In this document: positions 25,102-33,624 of the stretch, in pieces
Layout of the letters: each line of letters opens with the position of its first letter
Numbering within the stretch: position 1 is the stretch's first letter
NCBI RefSeq assembly: GCF_030915525.1
Contig: NZ_CP133269.1
Span: forward strand, 2,133,001-2,197,000
Direction: 5' to 3'
DNA from: Neobacillus sp. PS2-9
GTDB lineage: Bacteria > Bacillota > Bacilli > Bacillales > Cytobacillaceae
Length of the DNA: 64,000 nucleotides
Position numbers and translations under genes: made by a program
The notes under the pieces: generated by a model
Database searches by the model: none
The model's input: the letters and a program-made list of their open reading frames with translations, nothing else
Told to the model about the DNA's origin: nothing

Positions 25102-25707
25102 GTGATTTTTTCAAGAAAGAAAATGGATGATGAACAAAGTCAAGCTAAACTTGTTGCTTACACAATTATATTATACATATGTAGTTTCATCGCACCATTT
25201 GTGTTAGTTTCATCTTATCAAAGTATGGTCTATTTTTCGCGGACGTATTGGTTTTTTTCAACACCCTTCTCTGCTTACATAACTTTTATGGGTGGGATGC
25301 TTTACATTGCAATTATTATCACACTTTATCTAATTTTTAGGCAGAAGTGGGAGGGAGTTAAGTTTAAATGGATTACTGTTTTTTTACTTCTTGTCAGTAT
25401 TCCTGCCTTTATTTGCAGTTTAACCAATTATTATTATTTGGATGATGCAGGTATCCATTACAATGCTTTGAATGGAATAGAGGAAAAGGAGTATAGTTGG
25501 GAAAAGATAGATAAGGTTCATATTGTATACAGGAATCATTCAGGTACAATAGGACTCTATCAATATAAATTTGAAATGCCAGACGGAACAATGGTCACGA
25601 TTTCTTATGATGATAAGCTTGCGGAACATAAATTTAAAATAGAGGAAATAATTAAAAATAATAAAATCACTGTGGTGGATAATTTTAAAAATCCAATAAT
25701 AGATTAA
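25102..25707 (+). CDS. Membrane protein with a PH-like C-terminal domain, unknown function
   Basis: 201 residues from GTG 25102, 7 bases after GGAG. Three membrane segments (about residues 18-38, 58-80, 95-115) are followed by a soluble domain with alternating strands (GIHYNALNGIEEKEYSWEKI, KFEMPDGTMVTISYDD) that looks like a bacterial PH or DUF-type beta domain. No family identified. Single gene with terminator. Confidence 0.65.
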   Translation: MIFSRKKMDDEQSQAKLVAYTIILYICSFIAPFVLVSSYQSMVYFSRTYWFFSTPFSAYITFMGGMLYIAIIITLYLIFRQKWEGVKFKWITVFLLLVSIPAFICSLTNYYYLDDAGIHYNALNGIEEKEYSWEKIDKVHIVYRNHSGTIGLYQYKFEMPDGTMVTISYDDKLAEHKFKIEEIIKNNKITVVDNFKNPIID

Positions 25708-25710
25708 TGG

Positions 25711-25747
25711 AAAGGTCATCTCACTCGGACAGTTGGATGACCTTTTT
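25711..25747. terminator. Terminator between convergent genes
   Basis: AAAGGTCATC and GATGACCTTT around a 15-base loop, T-run after. Confidence 0.82.
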
Positions 25748-25751
25748 GATT

Positions 25752-27005
25752 TTACATATTAGTTGGCTCTAGAACTAGTGGATGCAAGGCATTCGTTTGG
25801 TCGATAAAAATAAATGAATTGTATCTCTGTCCCATATTCGAGGGAACATAATTTCCGAAATGCTCATACTCGGGTCGGTAAACAACACCAATTGCTCTAT
25901 GACCAATAGTTGTAGTGAATTCTTGGCGATTCTCGTCTGTAAATATCAAATATTTATTCACAGGCTCACTTTTATGCATTAAGGATTCCCAGCTTCCATA
26001 TTGGGCTGGAGGAACATTCATTATTTGAAAATCTTCTCCCCACTCTGTGGAGGCAATTACCGTTCCGCTATAGGTCCCAAATCCAACAATATAAACAGAA
26101 TCATGAGCGTGTGCCTCTCTAATTAATTGACCGACATTAACCATACCATCATCCTTCATGTCTGTTGCTCGCGCATCCCCAATATGAGTGTTATGCTCCC
26201 ATATGATTACCTTAGCATCATCACCATAAAAACTCATTATTGCATTAAGAGTTTCGACCATGTGTTTGTCGCGGATATTCCAAGATTCTGAGTCACTTGT
26301 CCCCATTGTACGATAATAATCCTCAGCATTTGCTGTAACTAGAGCATTTACTTCCATATTCAAGCTGCTTTCAGGTTCGGCATCAAATTTCCATTTATTT
26401 TTTCTTATGGATGCAAGGAGGTCCATTGCTTCTTTTATACAGTTTTCAGATAAGTAGCCAGCAGAAACAGCATAGGATTCATGATTGCGGTTATATGGCT
26501 CAAAGCAGGAGAATGCTTTTTTTGCTACAGCTAGTTCAGTTGAATTTGTCTTTTCTAAATATTTAACTATTTCATCCATACTCTCAAAAAGGCTATATAC
26601 ATCTAATCCGTAAAAGCCCACTTTTTGCTTGCTGATATTTTGCTGGTTATAATCCTTTAACCATTCAATCAAACCAGTGATTTCCTGATTTGACCACATC
26701 CATGTTGGCCAACGATTAAAAGCCTCAAGTACTTCTTTAACATCTTTAACTTCATGATTAAATCCCTTTACATATTGGTTGATATTCTGACATGATGGCC
26801 AATCACCTTCAACTGCTATAAATGAAAATCCTTTTTCCATAATTAATCGTTTTGATATTTCGGCACGAAGTGAGTAATATTCAGAAGTTCCATGTGAAGA
26901 TTCACCGAGAAGAACATATTTTGCATCACCAATCGCATCTATTAATGGATTTAGATCATCAACTGATTTGAAAGGCTTAGCATATTTTTTTATTGATTTA
27001 AGCAT
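25752..27005 (-). CDS. Erythromycin esterase-family protein
   Basis: 417 residues. The Ere signatures are present: YVLLGESSHGTSEYYSLRAE near residue 30, GFSFIAVEGDWPSC, WNIRDKHMVETL, and VIIWEHNTHIGDARA with the catalytic-type histidines and glutamates. Family members such as EreA/EreB open the macrolide ring, but most Bacillus homologues of this size are of unknown substrate. The GNAT gene upstream on the same strand has its own terminator, so it is probably transcribed separately. Confidence 0.88.
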   Translation of the reverse strand: MLKSIKKYAKPFKSVDDLNPLIDAIGDAKYVLLGESSHGTSEYYSLRAEISKRLIMEKGFSFIAVEGDWPSCQNINQYVKGFNHEVKDVKEVLEAFNRWPTWMWSNQEITGLIEWLKDYNQQNISKQKVGFYGLDVYSLFESMDEIVKYLEKTNSTELAVAKKAFSCFEPYNRNHESYAVSAGYLSENCIKEAMDLLASIRKNKWKFDAEPESSLNMEVNALVTANAEDYYRTMGTSDSESWNIRDKHMVETLNAIMSFYGDDAKVIIWEHNTHIGDARATDMKDDGMVNVGQLIREAHAHDSVYIVGFGTYSGTVIASTEWGEDFQIMNVPPAQYGSWESLMHKSEPVNKYLIFTDENRQEFTTTIGHRAIGVVYRPEYEHFGNYVPSNMGQRYNSFIFIDQTNALHPLVLEPTNM

Positions 27006-27086
27006 TTATGTTATGGTCCTCTTTTCTTTTATTTTTGATTTCAAATAATGTTCCCTTTTTAAATTGGTTATAGTCCAATGAAAATT

Positions 27087-27112
27087 GAAAAAACCCCCTA
27101 ACAGGGGGATTA
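27087..27112 (-). terminator. Terminator of the GNAT gene
   Basis: CCCCC, TGTTA, GGGGG on the minus strand followed by TTTTTTC. Confidence 0.8.
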
Positions 27113-27117
27113 TTAAC

Positions 27118-27906
27118 CTACCTATGCATTGTCCACATACCAATATCCTTAAAACCAAGTCTTTTATATATACGTCCAGCCTCTGGATTATCATAAAAAA
27201 GACAGAGGACCTTTCCCTCAGCTAATACATCTTTAAAAAGCTTTTTCATAATAGCTGTGGCAAGGCCTTTTCGTCGATAATCGTTTCGTGTGCATACCCC
27301 AACAATCATGGCCGAATGTGAATTTTCTGCAGTGGTTGATACACAAGAAGTAAAAACTCCCTTTTCTTCTGTATAATAGGTTCTAGCAGTATTAGCTTCC
27401 ATTGATTTTACTAGCATATCTCGTGCGTCACTTCTAATATGAAACTCCTTAATTGTAGAGCGAAGATCAATTATTTGATCTACATCGTCTAAACCAGCTT
27501 TTTTTATTTCTAGCTCAACGGTGTTTAAGTTTAGATGGATGTCTGTACGACACTCAGCAAAATAGGTTATTTTTTTTTCTCCAAGGTTAAGGTCCTCAAA
27601 TTGTTCGAATTTTTCTATGATATCCGATTTTCCAGAGAGAAAAATAGGTTGTGAATAACTTTTTATGATAGAAACAAAGCCACTGACATCGAATTCTCCA
27701 TTTGTATACGGTATAAAGGATTGATAAAAACGAAGAAGGACGGCTTTAATTCTTCCATCATGATCAAATTCACCCCAAAGTTCTTGAAAATCGGTTCCAA
27801 AGCCAAATGCTTCTATATCACCTAAAATAAATAAATTTATTGAAGGTTCCACACTTAAAAAGGTGAGGACCTGTTCTTCATCATTTTTAGTAAGCTTTCT
27901 AATCAT
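27118..27906 (-). CDS. GNAT-family acetyltransferase with an N-terminal extension
   Basis: 262 residues, longer than a single GNAT fold. The first 125 residues (MIRKLTKNDEEQVLTFLSVE, NLFILGDIEAFGF) form the N-terminal lobe of the double-lobed GNAT_acetyltran type. The second half carries SAMIVGVCTRNDYRRKGLAT (acetyl-CoA loop) and CLFYDNPEAGRIYKRLGF. AAGGGGG lies before the ATG at 27906. Substrate unknown. Confidence 0.85.
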   Translation of the reverse strand: MIRKLTKNDEEQVLTFLSVEPSINLFILGDIEAFGFGTDFQELWGEFDHDGRIKAVLLRFYQSFIPYTNGEFDVSGFVSIIKSYSQPIFLSGKSDIIEKFEQFEDLNLGEKKITYFAECRTDIHLNLNTVELEIKKAGLDDVDQIIDLRSTIKEFHIRSDARDMLVKSMEANTARTYYTEEKGVFTSCVSTTAENSHSAMIVGVCTRNDYRRKGLATAIMKKLFKDVLAEGKVLCLFYDNPEAGRIYKRLGFKDIGMWTMHR

Positions 27907-29110
27907 ATGAATCCCCCTTGTTTTTACCTAGATTAATGAAATGATTGATGAATTTCAAGACTTTTTTAAATAATCGTAAATGTTTGCACCATAAAGGGAA
28001 AAGTACCTTCTTATAGAAACAATAACTCTTAAAGGTTCACTAGTTCGTCACAAAGTTTCCGTAAATTCTAAAAATTCAATGTTATAATCAAATTGTAAAG
28101 AAAATACAAAGATAACATCTTAGGAGACTCAACCATACGTGTTCGTTCCGTTCGCGAACGAGTAGTAAGGTTATTCCTATTCAATCAATTGGTAGGTGGA
28201 GCGAAGGAATCTTAAGAAGAAAAAGCTAAATCGTAACTTACCTTAAATCATTAGTATTTAAGAGCAAGTGTTATTGGTTTCCTGGAAATGAGAAACATTT
28301 TCTACTTATTTAAAAGGCTTGGTTAAAGAACAGTGTTGATTGGAGCGGAAGGCTCGAAGACTCCTGTGGGAGTACGGTTCAGGGGAGACCCGCAGGTGCA
28401 AGCGCCGATGAGGCTCGCCGAAACGCCCACGAACCGCTTGAGCCTGAAGCGGAAATCAACAGACAATTTTAACAGAGCCATTCAAAAAATACGTAGAAAT
28501 ACAGCTCACACCAAAATGTATTCTTTCGAAAAAAGAACCATTAAACCCAGTAACACTAAAACAGCTTTTATCTTTTTAAAAACTATTGCCAAGAGGCCGT
28601 AATTTTAATTGAGAGAATAATGAATAATGAGTCCCATCGGTATAAAACCGAGAATTTGTTTCTTTTTAGGAATTTGAATTCCATTACATGTGAATTAATT
28701 CCTTCAACGGAACAAACACACATTTTGCTGACTCTTCAATTTTCCTTTAGTTCAATAATATGAATGGAAGGAAATGAAAAAGTTGATGTAGTTTTGCTAA
28801 TGTCATGGTTGGGTCCCCTAAGGTGTTATTCACATTAAGGAGTTGCTTCAAAAGGAGGCAGCTTCTTTTTATTTGATTTGTTTTTTAGAGATTGAGCAAA
28901 AACCAACGGATGAATAACAGGACTTAATGAAAGAATACTATAGGGTATATTTGGGGAAATAGTTTAGAAAAGGAATTTAAACTGGCTAAACTCAGGCATT
29001 TTTCCTGTTTCGTAATATATAGTGCATGGGAATTAGAGGCAGTAAAATATAATTAGTGGAGAAAATTCGTTATAATGTAAATAGAAAATAAATCTGAAAG
29101 GGGAAAGATA
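27907..29110. other. 1.2 kb intergenic stretch
   Basis: No convincing gene. It holds a TATAAT box (28083-28088), a possible 26-codon reading frame after TTAGGAGA that would need an ATA start (28134-28214), one full copy of dispersed repeat family 1 (28316-28479), and then about 630 AT-rich bases with only a small CGGT/ACCG hairpin and a second TATAAT near 29073 before the yitT gene. The rest looks featureless. Confidence 0.6.
28316..28479. repeat. Dispersed repeat family 1, copy 2
   Basis: Starts GGCTTGGTTAAAGAACAGTG, runs through GATTGGAGCGGAAGGC, GACTCCTGTGGGAGTACGG, GGCTCGCCGAAACGCCCACG, and ends AATCAACAGACAATTTTAAC plus AGAGCC. It lacks about 20 bases (TTGATTTTTATACCC region) found near the left end of copies 3 and 5. 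Confidence 0.9.
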
Positions 29111-30028
29111 ATGTCAGGTATTCAAGAATTGAATATTATTGAACAACAGGAAGCGATAATGGCAAAAATTGAACACCGAAGATTAACCAAAAGAAAGATA
29201 TTTCAACGAATACTATTAATCACACTTGGTGCTGCCTTAATGGCAGTAGGTCTAGAAATATTTCTGGTTCCCAATAATGTAATCGATGGTGGAATTACGG
29301 GTATTTCCATCATGCTGTCTTATATTACAGGATGGAAACTAGGGGTATTTATCTTTATTCTTAACATCCCTTTCTTCTTTATAGGCTATAAACAAATTGG
29401 AAAAACCTTCGCATTGTCCACTCTTTATGGGATTATAGTCCTTTCAATTGGAACAACCTTGCTTCATCCGGTTCCAGCCTTCACACAAGATATCCTCCTA
29501 GCTACAGTATTTGGTGGGATTGTACTTGGTATGGGAGTAGGAATGGTTATTCGATACGGTGGCTCGCTGGATGGCACAGAAATTCTTGCCATACTCTTTA
29601 ATAATAAACTCCCATTTTCCGTTGGCGAAATTATTATGTTCTTTAATCTCTTTATCTTGGGGTGTGCCGGTTTTGTGTTTTCTTGGGATCGTGCAATGTA
29701 CTCTCTCATTGCCTATTTTGTTGCTTACAAGACTATTGATATTACTATTACTGGACTCGATGAATCCAAATCGGTATGGATTATTAGTGACAACGCGAAG
29801 CAAATTGGCGATGCGATTTTGAATCGACTTGGTCGAGGTGTAACCTATATTAATGGTGAAGGCGCTTATTCGGGCGATGATAAAAAAGTTATCTTTTGTG
29901 TGATTAATCGGCTAGAAGAAGCAAAATTAAAAGAAATTGTCACAGAAAATGATGATAGTGCCTTTTTGGCAGTAGCTGATATTGCTGAGGTTCGGGGTGG
30001 ACGATTTAAGAAAAGAGACATTCACTAA
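29111..30028 (+). CDS. YitT-family membrane protein with DUF2179 domain
   Basis: 305 residues, AGGGGAAAG site. A 30-residue charged N-terminal extension (MSGIQELNIIEQQEAIMAKI) precedes the membrane part with FLVPNNVIDGGITGISIMLS, YGGSLDGTEILAILFNNK and FSWDRAMYSLIAYF. It ends in DUF2179 (GVTYINGEGAYSGDDKKVIF, DDSAFLAVADIAEVRGG). Second YitT protein of the window, more typical of the YpjC/YvjA/YqfU type in length. Predicted transporter; substrate unknown. Confidence 0.9.
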   Translation: MSGIQELNIIEQQEAIMAKIEHRRLTKRKIFQRILLITLGAALMAVGLEIFLVPNNVIDGGITGISIMLSYITGWKLGVFIFILNIPFFFIGYKQIGKTFALSTLYGIIVLSIGTTLLHPVPAFTQDILLATVFGGIVLGMGVGMVIRYGGSLDGTEILAILFNNKLPFSVGEIIMFFNLFILGCAGFVFSWDRAMYSLIAYFVAYKTIDITITGLDESKSVWIISDNAKQIGDAILNRLGRGVTYINGEGAYSGDDKKVIFCVINRLEEAKLKEIVTENDDSAFLAVADIAEVRGGRFKKRDIH

Positions 30029-30220
30029 TGAAATGAATTATGAACTAAAATTGAATTTTGTCGTATCAAGGTAGAGGAATAACGAATCATATACCAACTA
30101 TTGTAGTTTTTATGTATTTCATGTCGGTTATTAGGGAAAAGATTCTATTTTGAAGTTCATGTTTTGTCGTACTATGCGCTTACCTAGGAAATAGTTGCGC
30201 GAAAAATGAAATATTTCCTA

Positions 30221-30252
30221 AAAAGATGGCAGAGTTTTTCTGCCATCCTTTT
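30221..30252 (+). terminator. Terminator downstream of yitT
   Basis: GATGGCAGA, GTTTT, TCTGCCATC, then TTTTT; about 190 bases after the stop codon. The bases between hold nothing I recognise. Confidence 0.8.
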
Positions 30253-30270
30253 TACATTAAAGGAAAGTAT

Positions 30271-30413
30271 AAAATTCGACTTTGAGAACTGTCCAGCTCC
30301 AGCGCCTAGCCCCTCGGGTCAAATAACCTTCAGCAATAAAAGTCAAAGAGCGACTTTTCTTGCTGAAGAACATTTGCCTGTCGGGGCTGACCAAGGCACC
30401 TACGCTTTTCTTA
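30271..30413. repeat. Dispersed repeat family 2, copy 1
   Basis: About 143 bases: starts near AAAATTCGACTTTGAGAACT, contains GTCCAGCTCCAGCGCCTAGC, CCCTCGGGTCAAATAACCTT and GAACATTTGCCTGTCGGGGC, ends CTTTTCTTA. Near-identical to 49743-49887. It abuts the csgA stop codon. Confidence 0.88.
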
Positions 30414-30414
30414 A

Positions 30415-30666
30415 TTAAAATAATAATTCAAAAACCTCGTTTAATTGGGATGCTCTTTTTTCATCCTGCTCCTCTTTGGCGTAGTTAATTTCTTTTGGCA
30501 GCATCTTATTTAAAAAAGCAATCTCCCTTTGACTTAAAGCTTGAACAAAAGAACCTTCAGAACGATAATTACCTTCCATGAGTTTACGGTAAATATGTCT
30601 TCCCTCTGAATGGTCGTCAGTATAATTCGATAATATTTCTCTTAGGTATCCTAAAGTTTGATCCAT
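30415..30666 (-). CDS. csgA: Sigma-G-dependent spore protein CsgA
   Basis: 83 residues from ATG 30666, chosen by similarity to B. subtilis CsgA, which begins MDVTLGYLRESLSN; here MDQTLGYLREILSN. The remainder (YRKLMEGNYRSEGSFVQALS, EIAFLNKMLPKEINYAKEEQ, DEKRASQLNEVFELLF) follows the same order. CsgA is a small forespore protein, found with acid-soluble spore proteins, whose loss has little effect. The ATG at 30678 directly abuts the purine-rich site and is less likely. Confidence 0.85.
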   Translation of the reverse strand: MDQTLGYLREILSNYTDDHSEGRHIYRKLMEGNYRSEGSFVQALSQREIAFLNKMLPKEINYAKEEQDEKRASQLNEVFELLF

Positions 30667-30746
30667 GCATTCATCCATCCCTTCACAACTTTATTTTTTG
30701 ACGTAACGATAATAATATACGTTAGAAGAAGGAAGCAAACAAAATA

Positions 30747-30781
30747 AAAAGGACCTCAATCTTCTGTGAAATGAGGTCCTA
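30747..30781 (-). terminator. Terminator of the methyltransferase gene
   Basis: AGGACCTCA and TGAGGTCCT; on the minus strand the stem is followed by TTTTTATTTTG. Confidence 0.82.
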
Positions 30782-30790
30782 CAGTATATT

Positions 30791-31501
30791 TTATTTAGTA
30801 CAACTAATAATTCGATAACTCAAAATATTTTGATATTTAATAACTATGCTTCCGTGTTCATTTAGAATGTGAAAAAGTTCAGGCTCGAAGTTTGCAGAGA
30901 AATTAAATTCTGGTGCATGGTTTCCGTGACTAAGAGGCTGTTTTTGCGTTTTTAATAAGATATTTTTAAAATTTGCGGCTTCTAATAAATTTTTCCAGTC
31001 ATCTTCTAATAATAATGAATCTATTGCGTAAAATTTTTTAATTTCGGATTCTTCCTGCTGACTTAATTTTGAGTTAATGGTCATTTCATTTGCAATTAGG
31101 CGACCACCTTTTTTTAATACTCTATAGAATTCCTTTAAGGCCTTCGGTTTATTGACAAAGGCTAAAACTGATTCAGATAAAATAAAATCAAAGGAATCAT
31201 CTTCAAAGGGGATTTCTTCAATGGATCCTTGAATTAACTGAATAGGAAGCTTTAAGGACTGAAAACGGCTTTTGGCTTTTTCAACCATTATTGGATTAAT
31301 CTCCAATCCAAACACCTTAGCTTTGTATTGCTGATATAAATAGGCAGCCGTTTGGCCAGTACCACATCCAGCATCTAATATAAATGAGTTAGTTGTAATA
31401 TTTTCTCCAGAAAGTATATCTTTTGTTAAAAGGATTCCACCAGGATGGGCTCCTCCAACGCCAAATTTAGCTAAGAAATCAAAATAAGTTAAGCCTCCCA
31501 T
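30791..31501 (-). CDS. Class I SAM-dependent methyltransferase
   Basis: 236 residues from ATG 31501 after GGGTGG. Motif I FILDAGCGTGQTAAYLYQ near residue 43, then the acidic residue of motif II in VFGLEINPIMVEKA, IEEIPFEDDSFDFILSES (motif IV), and the usual LKEFYRVLKKGGRLIANE. The N-terminal TYFDFLAKFGVGGAHPGG and the C-terminal substrate cap are similar to small-molecule methyltransferases (UbiE/Methyltransf_11 type). Substrate unknown. Confidence 0.85.
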   Translation of the reverse strand: MGGLTYFDFLAKFGVGGAHPGGILLTKDILSGENITTNSFILDAGCGTGQTAAYLYQQYKAKVFGLEINPIMVEKAKSRFQSLKLPIQLIQGSIEEIPFEDDSFDFILSESVLAFVNKPKALKEFYRVLKKGGRLIANEMTINSKLSQQEESEIKKFYAIDSLLLEDDWKNLLEAANFKNILLKTQKQPLSHGNHAPEFNFSANFEPELFHILNEHGSIVIKYQNILSYRIISCTK

Positions 31502-31688
31502 AGACACCACCCAATTTATCTTTTTTGCATTCTATGTATAAAAGGGGATAGAGGTTCTTTAACTTTAACGTGCCAAGAAATGACAAAGAACGAATTGTTT
31601 CCTAGGCATATTCAAATTTATTAAGCACAAATTAAGTAAATGGAGGGGAGATATTTACTTTCCATACCATTCTTAAGGAGTGCTACTC

Positions 31689-31964
31689 ATGCGAAAAATG
31701 AATAAAATGCCGTTTCTCAATTTGTTCATGCCTAAACGGAAGAGTAGAGGAACTATGTGGGCCTCACTTTTAGGATTAGGAATAAGTGCTGCTGTTTTTG
31801 GAATGAAAAGAGGAAAACATAGTGACATTACACGTCCGATTCAAAATGCTGTAAGAACTTTCACACCTAAGGCAAACATTAATTTAATGGACAATGCGGC
31901 ACTAACCGAATTCTCTGAAGAATTACTAACAAGTGCCCTAAATAATAATAATAATAAGGAATAA
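31689..31964 (+). CDS. Small membrane-anchored protein
   Basis: 91 residues from ATG 31689, 9 bases after AAGGAG. Basic N-terminus (MPKRKSRGT), one hydrophobic segment WASLLGLGISAAVFGM, a middle FTPKANINLMDNAALTEFSE and an asparagine-rich end. It may belong to the DUF3918/YrzQ-like group of small Bacillus proteins, but I am not sure. Strong terminator follows. Confidence 0.65.
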   Translation: MRKMNKMPFLNLFMPKRKSRGTMWASLLGLGISAAVFGMKRGKHSDITRPIQNAVRTFTPKANINLMDNAALTEFSEELLTSALNNNNNKE

Positions 31965-31995
31965 GAAAAAGTCCGCTAACTATGCGGACTTTTTC
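31965..31995. terminator. Bidirectional terminator
   Basis: AAAAAGTCCGC, TAACTAT, GCGGACTTTTT between convergent genes. Confidence 0.88.
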
Positions 31996-32001
31996 ATTTG
32001 C

Positions 32002-32883
32002 TTAATAAGGTGGACCTGGTACTTTGCGTGGGATATATTGTATATTTTCCGATGAATATAGTTTAATTATCAACAGATGCCCTATTGTCCTTGCCTGAAT
32101 TAAAATAGGTTGGTTATACATGTTCTTAAATTCAAAGTCGGGACCATACCAACTAACAGTGGCATCTCGCCCAGGTGGGATATAGGGAACTTTTTTGCTA
32201 TGAGAAAAACGCTGAACAATTTTTAAACCAGCGTTATCAACAGCATTAAATAAAGTGGAGGATACTTGGCAGATCCCTCCCCCGATATCTTCCGAATATT
32301 CTCCTCTGATAATCACAGGTGCTCGTAAATAGCCTTTTGCAACAGTTCTTTTACCAACGACTCTGTTAAAAGAAAAGATTTCCCCAGGAAAAACAACAGT
32401 ATTATTAATCGCTTTTACTGCTAACTGAATATTAGTGGTTCTCGTTATGTTACTAGGATTAAATGTGGTTACATACCGTCCAATACGTAAGCTTCGAATC
32501 TCTTCAAGTAATTCACTATCCACTTTTGCATAGGCTGGGAGCATAGGAATTTCTAATGTACCGCGACGACGTGAAAAAAAGTAAGAATAAAATTGTTCTG
32601 TAAAGGCTTGGCGGTTAATACGAAAACCTACCTGTTCTGCAATTATGGTTCCATGTTGATTTATGTATGCATTTTTAGGCTGAGTAGTAAATTGTTTATC
32701 GAGTTGATCTAAAAACTGATTATATTTTCCATTATCGATTATTGGTAAATCAGTATTGGGATTAGAAAAATCCATCCGGTTTAAAGTTGTTATATTGTAG
32801 CCGTCCTTTGTAATTTCTAAGTGGTCTGGGGAAACTACTGATTGGGCCACCATCAAAACACTAAATATCCAAGACAACATCAT
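32002..32883 (-). CDS. VanW-family protein (YoaR-like)
   Basis: 293 residues from ATG 32883, 8 bases after GAGGAGG. A signal or anchor segment (MMLSWIFSVLMVAQSVVS) is followed by a peptidoglycan-binding-4-like region and the VanW core: VFPGEIFSFNRVVGKRTVAK, EDIGGGICQVSSTLFNAVDN and PGRDATVSWYGPDFEFKN. VanW accompanies some vancomycin-resistance operons but has no proven activity; most Bacillus copies are secreted or membrane-bound cell-wall proteins. No van genes nearby. Confidence 0.88.
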   Translation of the reverse strand: MMLSWIFSVLMVAQSVVSPDHLEITKDGYNITTLNRMDFSNPNTDLPIIDNGKYNQFLDQLDKQFTTQPKNAYINQHGTIIAEQVGFRINRQAFTEQFYSYFFSRRRGTLEIPMLPAYAKVDSELLEEIRSLRIGRYVTTFNPSNITRTTNIQLAVKAINNTVVFPGEIFSFNRVVGKRTVAKGYLRAPVIIRGEYSEDIGGGICQVSSTLFNAVDNAGLKIVQRFSHSKKVPYIPPGRDATVSWYGPDFEFKNMYNQPILIQARTIGHLLIIKLYSSENIQYIPRKVPGPPY

Positions 32884-32997
32884 ATCGTAACCCTCCTCAT
32901 TATAATATAAGTAGAAGATTGCCAATCCATGTAAAAAGTAAGAAAGAAATCAATATAGGTAAAAAAGGAAAACTTGCATTAATTATCCATTTTGGTA

Positions 32998-33047
32998 TTT
33001 ACAAATAAAAGAATATGTATTATTATCATTATTGATAATGATAATAA
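32998..33047 (+). promoter_or_regulatory. Promoter with overlapping 28-base palindrome
   Basis: TTTACA (32998-33003), 17 bases, TATTAT (33021-33026). The -10 box lies inside a perfect palindrome TTATTATCATTAT-TG-ATAATGATAATAA (33020-33047). A protein bound there would block the promoter of the regulator-hydrolase operon, most likely the regulator itself. The GATAAT hexamers also look like part of a Fur box, but their order is reversed. Confidence 0.6.
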
Positions 33048-33066
33048 AAAACAGGAGAAGAAATTC

Positions 33067-33612
33067 ATGATAAAAGAATCAACGGTTGATGTGATCCTAC
33101 ATCCGGTACGGATGAGAATAATCCAATCCTTAATAAACCAACAAATAACAGTACAGCAAATAAAAGATCTACTTCCTGATATTCCTCAAGCATCCTTGTA
33201 TCGTCATATTAAAAAGCTTGTTGATGCAGAGGTTATTCATATCATTGATGAAATACCAAACCGAGGTACGGTTGAAAAGGTGTTTTCAATCAATGACCCA
33301 AACAAGATGACTTTAGGAATTGAGGAATTAAACAAACTCTCAAAGGATGAACATATGGGTTTATTTATAAAATTCATGGCGAATTTAATGGGGGAATACG
33401 AGAGGTATTTACATCAAGAAAAAATTGATTTAGCAGTTGATGGTGTATCTTTTCGGCAAACGTCAGTTTATTTAACTGATGAGGAGTATGCTGATTTTAT
33501 AAAGGAACTGGTTTCAGTCTATTTAAAGGTTACTCAAAATAAGCCAAAAAAGGATAGAAAAAGAAGAACGCTTGCAACAGTAATTATTCCAGAGAAAATT
33601 AAAGAGCAATAG
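33067..33612 (+). CDS. Winged-helix transcriptional regulator (ArsR/HTH_20 type)
   Basis: 181 residues from ATG 33067 after AGGAGAAG. The N-terminus is a winged helix: VDVILHPVRMRIIQSLINQQ, then the recognition helix DIPQASLYRHIKKLVDAEVI and wing NRGTVEKVFSIND. The rest is a helical effector or dimer domain ending in a basic patch. It is followed after 12 bases by a hydrolase gene in the same operon. Probably autoregulates through the palindrome over its promoter. Confidence 0.85.
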   Translation: MIKESTVDVILHPVRMRIIQSLINQQITVQQIKDLLPDIPQASLYRHIKKLVDAEVIHIIDEIPNRGTVEKVFSINDPNKMTLGIEELNKLSKDEHMGLFIKFMANLMGEYERYLHQEKIDLAVDGVSFRQTSVYLTDEEYADFIKELVSVYLKVTQNKPKKDRKRRTLATVIIPEKIKEQ

Positions 33613-33624
33613 GGGGATTTTTTA

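Noticed and set aside
27006..27194. 62-residue minus-strand ORF overlapping the GNAT gene end
   Set aside because: It is out of frame with the GNAT gene and runs through its terminator; no ribosome site.
32002..32883. Vancomycin-resistance operon member
   Set aside because: VanW homologues are common in bacilli; no vanHAX, vanY or van regulators are near.
33020..33047. Classical Fur box
   Set aside because: Hexamers are GATAAT-like but in the wrong orientation order; more likely the local regulator's site.
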